Source: Micromonospora pallida (lineage in GTDB: Bacteria > Actinomycetota > Actinomycetes > Mycobacteriales > Micromonosporaceae). Taken from it: 64,000 bases of DNA. Where the stretch lies: the NCBI RefSeq assembly GCF_900090325.1, contig NZ_FMHW01000002.1, positions 1,922,001-1,986,000 on the forward strand, written 5' to 3'. The translations under genes were made by a program, and so were the position numbers. Position 1 is the first letter of the stretch. Each line of letters opens with the position of its first letter. Below the pieces are notes generated by a model that had not been told where the DNA came from, made no database searches, and saw nothing but the letters and a program-made list of their open reading frames with translations. Of the stretch, positions 25,612-34,629 are shown in pieces.

Positions 25612-26385
25612 TCAGAGGAGCCGGGTGACCTGTTCGGCCGCGATCCGGTCGTCGACCCGGTCCGGGTCGAGGTTGGCGCAGACCACCAGGGACGCGCCGA
25701 CCGCCAGCGGGGCGAGCAGCCAGGTCACCGGCTCGTCGTGCTCGGCCACGTCGACCAGCACCCGGTCGCCACGGCGCAGGCCACGCAGATCGGCGAGCTC
25801 CCGCGCCAGTTCCCCCCACTGCCGGTAGCTGGTCCCGTCGACACTCGCCGGGTCCGACTGCCGGACCACCGCGTACGGCGGAAGGCTGTCGGGATACCGG
25901 CGCGCCTCGGTGAGGAAGTCGAGGTACCCGGTGGGCGGCTCCGCCGTCGGTGCCCCCGCCGGGCCGAGGCCGAGGACGAACCGGTGGGTGGCCTCGGGCG
26001 GGTTGTCCAGCCAGTCGTCGACCCGGTGCCGGGCGACGAAACTGGCGTCCAGCGGCTCGTCCACGCCTGGCCCCAGCGCGGCCAGACCCGCGGTGGCCCG
26101 TCCCCGGAACGACACCGCCACCCCGGCCGCCCAGCATCCGAGCAGCACGGCGGCGGTCTGCCAGTGCGGCGGCAGCAGCACGGCCGCCCGGCTTCCGGGA
26201 CCCAGCCCGCACCCCGCACGCAGCAGCCCGGCCGTCCGTGCGGCCCAGCCACCCAGTTGCACCGCGCTGAGCGCGGTCCGCTCGCCGGTCGCGTCGTCGT
26301 AGTACGTCAGCAGCGGCTGGTCGGCCCCGTCGACCGTGGCCCCGGCGAGCAGGTCGGGCACGTCGATGGCGGTGGGCATGGTCAT
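25612..26385 (-). CDS. TIGR03089-family protein (short adenylation-fold relative)
   Basis: The 257-residue protein begins like an AMP-forming ligase (PLLTYYDDATGERTALSAVQL, then GPGSRAAVLLPPHWQTAAVLLGCWAAG). It ends after about half the usual length with WLLAPLAVGASLVVCANLD. It matches the actinobacterial TIGR03089 family, which is naturally short and lacks the catalytic C-terminal lobe, so it is probably not a full acyl-CoA ligase. ATG 26385 follows CGGAGGG; the longer open frame upstream is not coding-like. Confidence 0.85.
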   Translation of the reverse strand: MTMPTAIDVPDLLAGATVDGADQPLLTYYDDATGERTALSAVQLGGWAARTAGLLRAGCGLGPGSRAAVLLPPHWQTAAVLLGCWAAGVAVSFRGRATAGLAALGPGVDEPLDASFVARHRVDDWLDNPPEATHRFVLGLGPAGAPTAEPPTGYLDFLTEARRYPDSLPPYAVVRQSDPASVDGTSYRQWGELARELADLRGLRRGDRVLVDVAEHDEPVTWLLAPLAVGASLVVCANLDPDRVDDRIAAEQVTRLL

Positions 26386-26566
26386 GCGACCCTCCGGAGC
26401 AGTTGCGGCACGGACCGCTGTCACCCTATCCGCCCCGCCGTGGGTGACCGGCGGCCAGGCCGAGCCGATCGATTGACGACTGCCAGCGGCGCGGTAAGTT
26501 TGCTGAGCCATCGTCCGGGGCGCTGTCGGGTGGCGGACCGCACCGGCCGCCGACTGTGGAGGTGCG

Positions 26567-27691
26567 ATGTCGACCCCGGAGAGCACCGCCGGACGGCCTG
26601 CCGACGACCGGGTGGTGTGCCTGGCCGACTTCGCCGGGGCCGCCCGGGCCGTCCTCCCCGCCGACGTGTGGGACTTCGTCTCCGGCGGCAGCGGCGCGGA
26701 GACCACCCTCGCCGCCAACCGCGCGGCCCTGGACCGGGTCGCCGTGCTGCCCCGGGTGCTGCGCGGCGCGGGCGTGCCCCGACTGGACACCATGCTCGCC
26801 GGTCGGCCGGCCGCGCTGCCGGCGGCGGTGGCGCCGATGGCGTACCAGCGGCTGGTGCACCCCGACGGGGAGCGGGCCCTGGCCACGGCGGCCCGGGGCG
26901 CGGGCGTGCCCTACGTGGCCAGCACGCTCGGTAGCTGCCCGGTCGAGGAGGTCGCCGCGACCGGCGCGGACGTCTGGTTCCAGTTGTACTGGCTGCGCGA
27001 CCGGGCCCTGGTCGTCGACCTGCTGGCCCGCGCCGAGGAGGCGGGCTGCTCGGCGCTGATGGTGACCGTGGACGTGCCGGTGCTCGGCCGTCGCCTGCGC
27101 GACCTGCGCAACGCGTTCCGCCTGCCCGCCGGGGTGGTGGCCGCGAACCTGCCCGGCGGTCGGGACGACCTCGCCCACCAGGGCACTCCCGGTGTGTCGG
27201 CGGTGGCGGCGGACAGCGGCGCGGCGTTCGCTCCCGCCCTGACCTGGTCGGATTTGGCGTGGCTGCGGTCGGAGACCCGGCTGCCGCTGCTGGTCAAGGG
27301 GGTCCTCGACCCGCGCGACGCGGCCCTCGCCGTCTCGGTCGGCGCGGACGCGGTGGTGGTCTCCAACCACGGTGGCCGGCAGTTCGACGGCGCGCCCGCC
27401 ACCGTCACCATGCTGCCCGAGGTGCTGGCGGCGGTCGATGGGCGTGCTGAGGTGCTGCTCGACAGCGGCGTGCGCAGCGGCACCGACGTGCTGCGCGCCC
27501 TGGCGCTCGGCGCGACCGGCGTGCTGGTCGGCCGGCCGATGCTCTGGGCGCTCGCCGTCGACGGGCGGGCCGGCGCGGAACGGGCCCTGTCGATGCTCGC
27601 CGAGGAGCTGCGCGACGCGCTGGCTCTGGCCGGCTGCGCCGACCCGACCGAGGCCCGCGACCTGCGCGTGCTTACCGGCGGAGACCGGTGA
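26567..27691 (+). CDS. FMN-dependent alpha-hydroxy-acid oxidase/dehydrogenase
   Basis: The 374-residue protein has the glycolate oxidase/lactate dehydrogenase barrel. It shows DVWDFVSGGSGAETTLAANR at the N terminus, PVAVAPMAYQRL-like ALPAAVAPMAYQRL, WFQLYWLRDR, TVDVPVLGRRLRDLRN, LPLLVKGVLDPRDA, and the active-site VVSNHGGRQFDG with the base His. The FMN phosphate loop is VLLDSGVRSGTDVLRALALGA. It oxidises a 2-hydroxy acid; the substrate (lactate, glycolate, mandelate) cannot be fixed. The start ATG 26567 follows GGAGG. Confidence 0.93.
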   Translation: MSTPESTAGRPADDRVVCLADFAGAARAVLPADVWDFVSGGSGAETTLAANRAALDRVAVLPRVLRGAGVPRLDTMLAGRPAALPAAVAPMAYQRLVHPDGERALATAARGAGVPYVASTLGSCPVEEVAATGADVWFQLYWLRDRALVVDLLARAEEAGCSALMVTVDVPVLGRRLRDLRNAFRLPAGVVAANLPGGRDDLAHQGTPGVSAVAADSGAAFAPALTWSDLAWLRSETRLPLLVKGVLDPRDAALAVSVGADAVVVSNHGGRQFDGAPATVTMLPEVLAAVDGRAEVLLDSGVRSGTDVLRALALGATGVLVGRPMLWALAVDGRAGAERALSMLAEELRDALALAGCADPTEARDLRVLTGGDR

Positions 27692-27706
27692 TGGTGGTGA
27701 TCCGGT

Positions 27707-27982
27707 GTGGACGGCGATAATGGCACGATGGTCGCCTGGGAGTACGCATTGCTGGTCCGCCGTTACCAAGGGCAGGGACGCAGCTTCGAGGTCACGTTCA
27801 CCTGGTACGGCCCGGACGGCAACCGCCGGGACGTCACCCCCTACGGCGACACCGCCATCGCCCACCTCAACCGAGTGGGCCGGGAAGGGTGGGAACTGGT
27901 CTCCGCCGCCGAGGACGTCAACAACATCCAGGGCACCACGGAGGTGCACCGCTACCACCTCAAGCGGCCGATCACGATCTGA
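27707..27982 (+). CDS. Small DUF4177-like protein, function unknown
   Basis: The protein is 91 residues from GTG 27707, or 84 from ATG 27728. It contains WEYALLVRRYQGQGRSFEVTF, then HLNRVGREGWELVSAAEDVN and a final VHRYHLKRPI. The pattern WEY ... LN..G.EGWELV ... YHLKRP resembles DUF4177 proteins. No membrane segment is present. It starts 15 bp after the hydroxy-acid oxidase stop. Confidence 0.7.
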   Translation: MDGDNGTMVAWEYALLVRRYQGQGRSFEVTFTWYGPDGNRRDVTPYGDTAIAHLNRVGREGWELVSAAEDVNNIQGTTEVHRYHLKRPITI

Positions 27983-28030
27983 GTCCGGGCCGGGCGGTGC
28001 CGGGCCCGACCGGCCCGGCACCGCCCGCCG

Positions 28031-29473
28031 TCAGCCGAGGTCGACGGTGGGGTAGAGCGGGAAGCCGGCGACCAGGTCGCTGGCCTGCTTGGCGACGCGC
28101 TCGGCGAGCGCCGGCTCGAGGACGTACTTCGCCTTCGACGGGGTGCCGTCGGCGTTCGCCCCGGGGCGGGTCTGGCTCAGCACGGTGTGGATCAGCTCGG
28201 CGGTCTCGTCCATCTGGGCGGTGCCGAGGCCCCGGGTGGTCAGCGCCGGCGTGCCGATCCGGATGCCGGAGGTGTACCAGGCCCCGTTCGGGTCCTGCGG
28301 CACGGCGTTGCGGTTGGTCACGATGCCGGAGTCCAGCAGGGCCTGCTCGGCCTGCCGGCCGGTGAGCCCGTAGCCGGTCACGTCGATGAGCACCAGGTGG
28401 TTGTCGGTGCCCCCGGTGACCAGGGTGGCCCCGCGCCGCAGCAGCCCCTCGGCGAGGGCCTGCGCGTTGGCGACGATGCGCTGGGCGTAGTCGGCGAAGT
28501 CCGGGCGGCGGGCCTCGGCCAGGGCGACCGCCTTGGCGGCCATCACGTGCGGCAGCGGACCGCCGAGCACCATCGGGCAGCCCCGGTCCACCTGGTCGGC
28601 CAGCTCCGGGCCGCAGAGCACCATGCCGCCGCGCGGGCCCCGCAGCGACTTGTGGGTGGTGGTGGTGACGATGTGCGCGTGCGGCACCGGGTCGAAGTCG
28701 CCGGTGAAGACCTTGCCGGCGACCAGCCCGGCGAAGTGCGCCATGTCCACCATGAAGGTGGCGCCCACCTCGTCGGCGATCTCCCGCAGGATGCGGAAGT
28801 TGACCTTCCGGGGGTACGCGGAGTAGCCACCGACCAGGATCAGCGGCTTGAACTCCCGGGCTGCCTCGGCGACCTTGTCGTAGTCGATCAGGCCGGTGGT
28901 CGGGTCGGTGCCGTAGCTGCGCTGGTCGAACATCTTGCCGGAGATGTTCGGCCGGAACCCGTGGGTGAGGTGCCCGCCGGCGTCCAGCGACATGCCGAGC
29001 ATCCGCTGGTTGCCCAGCTCGCGGCGGAGCGCGAACCAGTCGGCCTCGGTCAGGTCGTTGACGTGCCGGGCCTGTGCCCGCTTCAGCGCCGGCGCCTCGA
29101 CCCGGTCGGCCAGGATCGCCCAGAACGCGACCAGGTTGGCGTCGATGCCCGAGTGCGGCTGCGCGTACGCGTGCGCGGCCCCGAACAGCTCCCGGGCGTG
29201 CTCGGCGGCGAGCGCCTCGACCGTGTCGACGTTCTGGCAGCCGGCGTAGAACCGGCGGCCCACGGTGCCCTCGGCGTACTTGTCGCTGAACCAGTTGCCC
29301 ATCGCCAGCAGGGTGGCCGGGGAGGCGTAGTTCTCACTGGCGATGAGCTTCAGCGACTCCCGCTGGTCGGCCAGTTCGGCGCCGATCGCGTCGGCCACCC
29401 GGGGCTCGACGGCGCGGATCGCCTCAAGGGCGCTGCGGAAAGCGGTGGACTCGGCGTTCGGCGACGACGGCAT
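28031..29473 (-). CDS. glyA: Serine hydroxymethyltransferase, long form
   Basis: The 480-residue pyridoxal-phosphate enzyme interconverts serine and glycine with tetrahydrofolate. It shows [29 protein letters not shown], and the PLP Lys275 in [18 protein letters not shown]. It is longer than the usual 420 residues, with an insert around residues 120-170 ([20 protein letters not shown]), as in one actinobacterial GlyA group. ATG 29473 follows GGAGG. The open frame reaches 29524, but that part overlaps the upstream ZTP riboswitch and is not coding. Confidence 0.96.
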   Translation of the reverse strand: MPSSPNAESTAFRSALEAIRAVEPRVADAIGAELADQRESLKLIASENYASPATLLAMGNWFSDKYAEGTVGRRFYAGCQNVDTVEALAAEHARELFGAAHAYAQPHSGIDANLVAFWAILADRVEAPALKRAQARHVNDLTEADWFALRRELGNQRMLGMSLDAGGHLTHGFRPNISGKMFDQRSYGTDPTTGLIDYDKVAEAAREFKPLILVGGYSAYPRKVNFRILREIADEVGATFMVDMAHFAGLVAGKVFTGDFDPVPHAHIVTTTTHKSLRGPRGGMVLCGPELADQVDRGCPMVLGGPLPHVMAAKAVALAEARRPDFADYAQRIVANAQALAEGLLRRGATLVTGGTDNHLVLIDVTGYGLTGRQAEQALLDSGIVTNRNAVPQDPNGAWYTSGIRIGTPALTTRGLGTAQMDETAELIHTVLSQTRPGANADGTPSKAKYVLEPALAERVAKQASDLVAGFPLYPTVDLG

Positions 29474-29497
29474 GCGACCTCCAGTACGGTGCGGAAG

Positions 29498-29577
29498 GCC
29501 CAGGCGCTCGGCGTGCGTCCTCATGACGGGGCCGCTTCCCGATGGTGCTCCATCCCCACGCGCCAGTCACGGCCCAC
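29498..29577 (-). ncRNA. ZTP (pfl) riboswitch upstream of glyA
   Basis: On the minus strand the pfl-motif hallmarks appear in order: GGGCCGTGACTGGCG, a GATGG/CCATC hairpin, CGGGAAGCGGCCC closing P1, then a linker and the 3' element CGCCTGGGC. GGCG and CGCC can form the conserved pseudoknot. It ends 16 bp before the glyA Shine-Dalgarno, so translational control is plausible. ZTP accumulates when 10-formyl-tetrahydrofolate is low, and glyA is a known target. Confidence 0.85.
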
Positions 29578-29582
29578 CGGCG

Positions 29583-29588
29583 ATCCTA
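29583..29588 (-). promoter_or_regulatory. -10 element of glyA
   Basis: TAGGAT on the minus strand is placed so that transcription would begin near 29576, exactly at the 5' end of the ZTP aptamer. Confidence 0.5.
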
Positions 29589-29726
29589 CCGGGTCGGCCC
29601 ATCCGCCTCCGGTGTGCCTCCGCCGCCACTGGACCGGCCCGCGAGCCGACCACCGCCGGGCCTTGCTGCGGGAACGCCGTGCGCCCCGTGCGGGGACGCC
29701 ACCCCGGCGGCCGGGTCCGTAAGATC

Positions 29727-30608
29727 ATGGCCATGCTGGGGGAGGACGGCGGCAGCCTGGTCGCGATCAGTGATCTGCACGTCGGGTACGCGGACAACCG
29801 CCGGATCGTCGAGGAACTGCGGCCGGAGTCGCCGCAGGACTGGCTGCTTGTCGCCGGGGACGTCGGCGAGACGGTCGCGCACATCGAGCGGACGCTCGGG
29901 CAACTGCGCGAACGGTTCGCCAAGGTGATCTGGGTGCCGGGCAACCACGAACTCTGGACCCCGCCCACCGACCCGGTCACCCTGCGGGGCGAGGAGCGGT
30001 ACCGGCACGTGGTCGACCTGTGTCGCAAGCTCGACGTGGTCACCCCGGAGGACCCGTACGAGATCTGGCGCGGCCCGGGCGGCCCGGTCCGGATCGTGCC
30101 GCTCTTCCTCGGTTACGACTACACGTTCCTGCCCGACGGGATGGACCGGGAGGCGGCGCTGGCCGAGGCGCACCGCACCGGCATCGTCTGCACCGACGAG
30201 TACATGCTCCACCCCGACCCGTACCCGAGCCGGCAGGCGTGGTGCGCGGCCCGGCTGGCGCAGACCCAGGCCCGGCTCGACGCGCTCGACGAGATGCCGA
30301 CCGTGCTGGTCAACCACTACCCGCTGGTCCGGGAGCCGACCCGGATCCTGCGGTACCCGATCTTCGCGCAGTGGTGCGGGACGACCGCGACTGCCGACTG
30401 GCACCTGCGCTACCGGGCCGCCGCGGTCGTCTACGGCCACCTGCACGTCCCCCGCAGCACGGTGTACGACGGGGTACGGTTCGAGGAGGTCTCGGTCGGC
30501 TACCCCCGCGAGTGGAAGCGCCGGCCGAATCCGCCGCGACTGCGGCAGATCCTCCCCGCCCCGACCGGCGAGGTACCGGAGTGGCCGGCGAGCCAGCCGC
30601 TCCGCTGA
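29727..30608 (+). CDS. Calcineurin-type metallophosphoesterase
   Basis: The 293-residue protein shows the metallophosphoesterase metal motifs in order: AISDLHVGY (D-x-H), LLVAGDVGE (G-D), WVPGNHELW (G-N-H-E), LVNHYPL (H) and YGHLHVP (G-H-x-H). It hydrolyses a phosphoester; the substrate is unknown. ATG 29727 lacks a ribosome site. A TAAGAT at 29720-29725, followed after 7 bp by ATG 29733, suggests a leaderless start two codons later. It is divergent from glyA. Confidence 0.9.
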   Translation: MAMLGEDGGSLVAISDLHVGYADNRRIVEELRPESPQDWLLVAGDVGETVAHIERTLGQLRERFAKVIWVPGNHELWTPPTDPVTLRGEERYRHVVDLCRKLDVVTPEDPYEIWRGPGGPVRIVPLFLGYDYTFLPDGMDREAALAEAHRTGIVCTDEYMLHPDPYPSRQAWCAARLAQTQARLDALDEMPTVLVNHYPLVREPTRILRYPIFAQWCGTTATADWHLRYRAAAVVYGHLHVPRSTVYDGVRFEEVSVGYPREWKRRPNPPRLRQILPAPTGEVPEWPASQPLR

Positions 30609-30614
30609 CCGGGC

Positions 30615-31115
30615 TCAGGCGGTCATCGCGTCGAGCGCCTTCTTGAGCGCCTTCGGCGCGGTCGGCGTACGCGGGGCGTCCGGGCGCAGGGCCAGCATGC
30701 GCTCCCCGATCTCCTGCAACTGCTTACGGCCGAGCGCCTCGCGGACCTTCGGGAACCACTCCTGTTCCTCCTCCTCGACGTGGTGCGTCACGTTCTCGAT
30801 CAGCACGGTCGTCTTGGCGACGAAGCGTTCGTCGTCGGCGTCCATGGCCGCCAACTCGACGCAGAGGACGTCGGCGACGTGGTGTTCCTCGTACGACTCC
30901 AGGATGTCGTCCTCGAGGTCGGGCAGGAGGCGGCGGATCTCCGGGTACATCACCTCGTTCTCGAGGTAGGTGTGTACGGTCAGCAGCTCCAGAATCCGGT
31001 TCACCAGTTCCTGCCGCCGCTTCGGCGGCCCCTCCTGGGCGTCCTGAAACTCCCGGAACAGGCGGCGGATCTCCTGGTGGTCTTCCTTCAGCAGCACGAT
31101 GGCATCAGTGGACAC
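30615..31115 (-). CDS. Haemerythrin-domain protein
   Basis: The 166-residue protein is a four-helix haemerythrin/HHE domain. Metal ligands are in DHQEIRRLF, HTYLENEVMYPEIR (H-x3-E), YEEHHVADVL and THHVEEEEQEWFPKV (H-x3-E type). The C terminus is basic and Pro/Lys-rich. Such proteins bind a di-iron centre and sense or carry oxygen or NO. GTG 31115 follows GAGGAGG; the ORF upstream is not coding-like. It converges with the metallophosphoesterase, 6 bp between stops. Confidence 0.9.
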   Translation of the reverse strand: MSTDAIVLLKEDHQEIRRLFREFQDAQEGPPKRRQELVNRILELLTVHTYLENEVMYPEIRRLLPDLEDDILESYEEHHVADVLCVELAAMDADDERFVAKTTVLIENVTHHVEEEEQEWFPKVREALGRKQLQEIGERMLALRPDAPRTPTAPKALKKALDAMTA

Positions 31116-31191
31116 CGTTGACCTCCTCGGGTGGGCTGGTGATCGCCTGCTACCCGGGGCGGGCCAGGCAAAACGAACCTCACCCGAACGG

Positions 31192-31226
31192 GTGTGGGCC
31201 CGGCACGAACCGTGCCGGGCCCACAC
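31192..31226 (-). terminator. Perfect 15-bp hairpin after the subtilase gene
   Basis: GTGTGGGCCCGGCAC (31192-31206) and GTGCCGGGCCCACAC (31212-31226) pair perfectly around GAACC, 10 bp downstream of the subtilase stop. Confidence 0.75.
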
Positions 31227-31236
31227 CGTGGGGCGA

Positions 31237-32709
31237 CTAGCGGACGACCGCGTACGCGTCGACCATGCCCGCGCCGTAGAAGCCGTTACGGGCCCCGCCG
31301 GAGCAGGTCGCGTCGTAGACGCTGCCCAGCAGCGGCACGGGGTTGTAGACCCCGGCCGGGCAGGACACCGGCGCGGCGGTCCGCTCCAGGAACGCCGAGA
31401 GCTGACCCGGGTTCATCCCCGGGTGCGCCGACGCGGCCAGGGCGGCCACTCCGGTCGCGTGCGGGCCCGACATCGAGGTGCCCTGCTTGTAGCCCCAGCC
31501 GTTGGTCCGGGTCACCACGTTGAACGTGGTGGACAGGATCGCGTCGGTGGTGGTGGAGCGGGCGCCCTCGGTGCGGAACCGGGTGTCGCCACCCGGCGCG
31601 GTCACGTCGACCACACCCAGGCCGTACGAGGAGTAGTAGCTCTTCGCCCCGGTCGGGCCGACCGCCGAGACGGTCACCACGCCCGGCGCCTCGCCCGGCA
31701 GGACGAGACAGGCGCTGTTGACCTCGCGCACCTCCGGCGTCCCGTTGTTCGGGCTGCCGTCGTCGATGTTCTTGTGCTGGAGGTCGTAGTTGGAGTTGCC
31801 GGCGGACGCCACGTGCAGCACGCCCTTGCTCTGCGAGTACCGGATGGCCCGCTGCACGGCCTGCCACACCGGACGCTGGCGGGCGTCGTTGCGGCAGTTC
31901 AGCTCCCACGGGTCGATGTAGTAGCTGTTGTTGGTCAGCTGCATGCCGTGCTCGGCGGCCCAGAGGAAGCCGCAGACCGCCGCCTCGGGGAAGATGTAGC
32001 CGTCGTTGTTGACGACCTTGACGGCGGCCACCTTGACGCCCGGGGCGACGCCGGTGACGCCGACGCCGTTGACGGCGGCGGCGATGGTCCCGGCCACGTG
32101 GGTGCCGTGGTCGGAGGTGGTCGGGTTCCAGGACGCCTCGGTGGTGTCCGCGACGCCGCCGAGGCAGCTCGCGCTCTTGTCCTTGGCGATCTGGCTGGCC
32201 AGGTCGGGGTGGCTGCTGGAGATGCCGCTGTCCAGCACCCCGACGACCACGTTCGGGCTGCCGGCGTTGACCGCGTGCGCCTGCGGCACGTTGATCATCG
32301 GCATGTCCCACTGCTGGCCGAAGAGCGGCTCACCGGCAGGGTTGGCGGTGGCGGACGCCGCGGCGAGGTCGGTCAGCTCCACCGTCTCGCCCTCGTCCAG
32401 CGCGGTGCCCAGGCCGGCGGTGGAGGCGACCGACTCGACCCCGGCACCGGCCACCTGCGTGGCGAAGTCGGGGTTGGTCGAGCGGACCACCAGCACACCG
32501 ATCTGGTCGTACGTGGCGACCACGGTGCCCTGCGCGGCGGTCGCGCGGGCCACCGCCCGGTCCGTCGACGCGCCCTGCGGTGCGAGCACCAGGAACGTCG
32601 TCTCCGGACCGGCTGCGGACGCCGGAGCCAGCCCGCCGGTGACGGCGAGGCCGACACCGAGCGCCACGGTCGAGGCCGCGGCAAGTGTCTTGCGACGGAT
32701 GAACTTCAC
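31237..32709 (-). CDS. Secreted subtilisin-like serine protease (S8)
   Basis: The 490-residue preproprotein has a signal peptide (KFIRRKTLAAASTVALGVGL, cleavage near ASAAG at 30-34) and an inhibitor-like propeptide to about residue 120. The S8 domain has its triad in place: Asp160 in GVLDSGIS, His201 in SDHGTHVAGT and Ser412 in GTSMSGPHATG, with oxyanion Asn305 in SAGNSN. Five or more cysteines suggest disulfides outside the cell. GTG 32709 follows GGGAG. It is monocistronic with its own terminator. Confidence 0.95.
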   Translation of the reverse strand: MKFIRRKTLAAASTVALGVGLAVTGGLAPASAAGPETTFLVLAPQGASTDRAVARATAAQGTVVATYDQIGVLVVRSTNPDFATQVAGAGVESVASTAGLGTALDEGETVELTDLAAASATANPAGEPLFGQQWDMPMINVPQAHAVNAGSPNVVVGVLDSGISSSHPDLASQIAKDKSASCLGGVADTTEASWNPTTSDHGTHVAGTIAAAVNGVGVTGVAPGVKVAAVKVVNNDGYIFPEAAVCGFLWAAEHGMQLTNNSYYIDPWELNCRNDARQRPVWQAVQRAIRYSQSKGVLHVASAGNSNYDLQHKNIDDGSPNNGTPEVREVNSACLVLPGEAPGVVTVSAVGPTGAKSYYSSYGLGVVDVTAPGGDTRFRTEGARSTTTDAILSTTFNVVTRTNGWGYKQGTSMSGPHATGVAALAASAHPGMNPGQLSAFLERTAAPVSCPAGVYNPVPLLGSVYDATCSGGARNGFYGAGMVDAYAVVR

Positions 32710-32810
32710 ACACACTCCCAGGGGCTGTTCCCGCCGGTCGCGCTCCGGGTGGGGACGCGCCCCGGCGGGGGCGGGCAGGGTGCCCGCCCTCGGTTGACCA
32801 GCGTAGGGAG

Positions 32811-32834
32811 CGGATGTGGCGTTACACACATCCG
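32811..32834 (-). terminator. Short hairpin after nnrD
   Basis: CGGATGTG (32811-32818) pairs with CACATCCG (32827-32834), 20 bp past the nnrD stop, in a locally AT-richer spot. Weak, but correctly placed. Confidence 0.4.
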
Positions 32835-32853
32835 TTCGGTCAGAGGCGACCTG

Positions 32854-33723
32854 TCAGACGGTGGCCAGCACCTGGGGTATCTCGCCGAGCAGCTCGCGGG
32901 CCAGGAAGCCGATCCGGCCGTACCGGGGCACCAGCCGCTGCCCGCTGACCGCGTGCGCGTACGCCGCCCAGCAGGCGGCCTGTTCCGGTCCCGCGCCCCG
33001 GGACATCAGCCCCGCCAGCAGCCCGGCCCGGACGTCACCGCTGCCGGAGGTGCCCAGCCCGGCGTCGCCGCTCTCCTCCCGCCACCGCCGTCCGTCCGGG
33101 CTGGCGATGTGTCCGTACAGCGACACCACCGCCCGGTAACGGTCGGCCAGTCCGGCGGCCTCGGCGTCGAGGTCGTCGCCGGGGTCGCGGCCGAGCAGGT
33201 GGCGGGCCTCGGTGAGGTTCGGGGTGAGCACCACGGGCCGGGCGGCATCGGCGAGCAACTCCGGCTCGTGACTGAGCGCGCCCAGGGCGTACGCGTCGAG
33301 CACCAGGCAGGTCCGTGCCCCCGTCGCGGCCAGCACCCGGTGCAGCAGCGCCCGGGTCTCGTCGATGCCGTGCAGCCCGGGGCCCACGGCGACCACGTCG
33401 GCCTCGGCGACCAGTTCGTCCAGCCGTTCCGCGTCCGCCCCGGCGACCGCGCCGTCGGGGGTCTCCGGCAGTCCCACCACCAGTGCCTCGGGGACCTGGA
33501 TGCTCAGCGCCGCCGCGGTGGACTCGGCGGCGGCCAGTTGCAGCACGCCGGCGCCGGCCCGCAGGGCCGCCACCCCGGCCAGCAGCACCGCCCCGGGGGT
33601 CACCCGGGACCCGCCGACCACCAGGACCGTGCCCCGGGTCTCCTTCCCGCCCACCGGCACGGGCAGCGCCCAGTCCCGCAGCAGCGCCGGGGTGATCACC
33701 GCCGGCTCAGACCGGTTCGGCAT
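32854..33723 (-). CDS. nnrD: ADP-dependent NAD(P)H-hydrate dehydratase
   Basis: The 289-residue protein is the dehydratase half of the NAD(P)HX repair system. It shows VLVVGGSRVTPGAVLLAGVAALRAGAG, VAVGPGLHG, VVLTPNLTEARHLLG and the nucleotide-binding GTSGSGDVRAGLLAGLMSRG. In many bacteria this domain is fused to the NnrE epimerase; here it stands alone. The start ATG 33723 lies inside the 3' end of the upstream phosphatase gene (17-bp overlap) with GAGGAGGG as ribosome site, so the two are translationally coupled. Confidence 0.92.
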   Translation of the reverse strand: MPNRSEPAVITPALLRDWALPVPVGGKETRGTVLVVGGSRVTPGAVLLAGVAALRAGAGVLQLAAAESTAAALSIQVPEALVVGLPETPDGAVAGADAERLDELVAEADVVAVGPGLHGIDETRALLHRVLAATGARTCLVLDAYALGALSHEPELLADAARPVVLTPNLTEARHLLGRDPGDDLDAEAAGLADRYRAVVSLYGHIASPDGRRWREESGDAGLGTSGSGDVRAGLLAGLMSRGAGPEQAACWAAYAHAVSGQRLVPRYGRIGFLARELLGEIPQVLATV

Positions 33724-34438
33724 CGACGCCCTCCTCCCGGGTCGGTACGGCACCCTGCTCGGCGAGGTGGGTGACGTCGTTGAAGACGGCCAGTTCGAGC
33801 CGTCCGTCCGGGCCGCGCCGCCATCCGGTGACCGAACAGTTGCCCAGCCGGTGCCGTCGGGTCAGCTCGACCAGTTCCGGTTCGGAGATCGGCTCGATGA
33901 GGTACCGCAGCAGGAACACCAGTGCCTCGTGGCCGAACAGGGCCACCCGCCGGTCAGCGTGGTCACGGCGTAGGTCACCGAGGAGGGCGCGCAGCCGCAG
34001 CGCCACGTCCGCCCAGGACTCGCCCCCGGGCGGCCGGTAGTAGAACTTGCCCAGACGGGCCCGACGGGCGGCCTCGTCGGGGAACCGGTTCACCACCCCG
34101 TGCGAGGTGAGCAGGTCGAGCACGCCCAGCTCCCGGTCCCGCAGCCGCTCGTCCCGGTGCAGGTGCACGTCCAGTCCGGCCAGGGCCAGTTCGGCGGTCT
34201 GCGCGGCGCGCCGGTACGGCGACACCACCACGACGTCGGGGCGCTCGGGGCCGGGTCGGGCGGCCAGCCAGCGCCCGGTCGCCTCGGCCTGCTCGCGCCC
34301 GGTGGCCGAGAGCGGCACGTCCGCGTCCCGTTCGGTGATGTCGACCAGGTCGACCCCGGCTGCCTCGGCCCGGGCCGCCGCGACGTTGCCGGTGCTCTCC
34401 CCGTGCCGGATGATCCACAACCGGTCCAGTTCCGCCAT
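33707..34438 (-). CDS. Histidine phosphatase-family protein
   Basis: The 243-residue protein has the RHG phospho-histidine motif at its start (LWIIRHGESTGN), then LSATGREQAEATG, VVSPYRRAAQTAEL, the acid in RDRELGVLD and the second histidine in VALFGHEALVFLL. All catalytic positions are intact. It belongs to the phosphoglycerate-mutase-like phosphatases; the substrate is unknown. It overlaps nnrD and is probably co-transcribed with it. Confidence 0.92.
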   Translation of the reverse strand: MAELDRLWIIRHGESTGNVAAARAEAAGVDLVDITERDADVPLSATGREQAEATGRWLAARPGPERPDVVVVSPYRRAAQTAELALAGLDVHLHRDERLRDRELGVLDLLTSHGVVNRFPDEAARRARLGKFYYRPPGGESWADVALRLRALLGDLRRDHADRRVALFGHEALVFLLRYLIEPISEPELVELTRRHRLGNCSVTGWRRGPDGRLELAVFNDVTHLAEQGAVPTREEGVDAEPV

Positions 34439-34568
34439 GCGCGCATCCGTACCCGGCGGTCCATTCCGGTAACCGGACCGAAGCCCGCCGCCGGCCCCGG
34501 ACCCACCGCCGTCCCCGGATCGAAGCCCGTGGCCGGGCCGGACCCGTCGCCGATCCGGCCGACGCGTG

Positions 34569-34604
34569 AACGGCCGGCCGGCGGGTAAGCGCGGGCCGGC
34601 CGTT
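34569..34604. repeat. 11-bp inverted repeat in the leader of the 34630 gene
   Basis: AACGGCCGGCC (34569-34579) pairs with GGCCGGCCGTT (34594-34604) around a 14-nt loop, 25 bp before the start codon at 34630. It could be an attenuator or a leftover terminator; the role is not established. Confidence 0.45.
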
Positions 34605-34629
34605 TCCGGCGAACCAGGGGAGGTGCACT

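Noticed and set aside
25612..27691. Fragment of a nonribosomal peptide cluster (adenylation-like plus hydroxy-acid oxidase)
   Set aside because: The adenylation-like protein is the naturally short TIGR03089 family, and no carrier, condensation or thioesterase domains are present.
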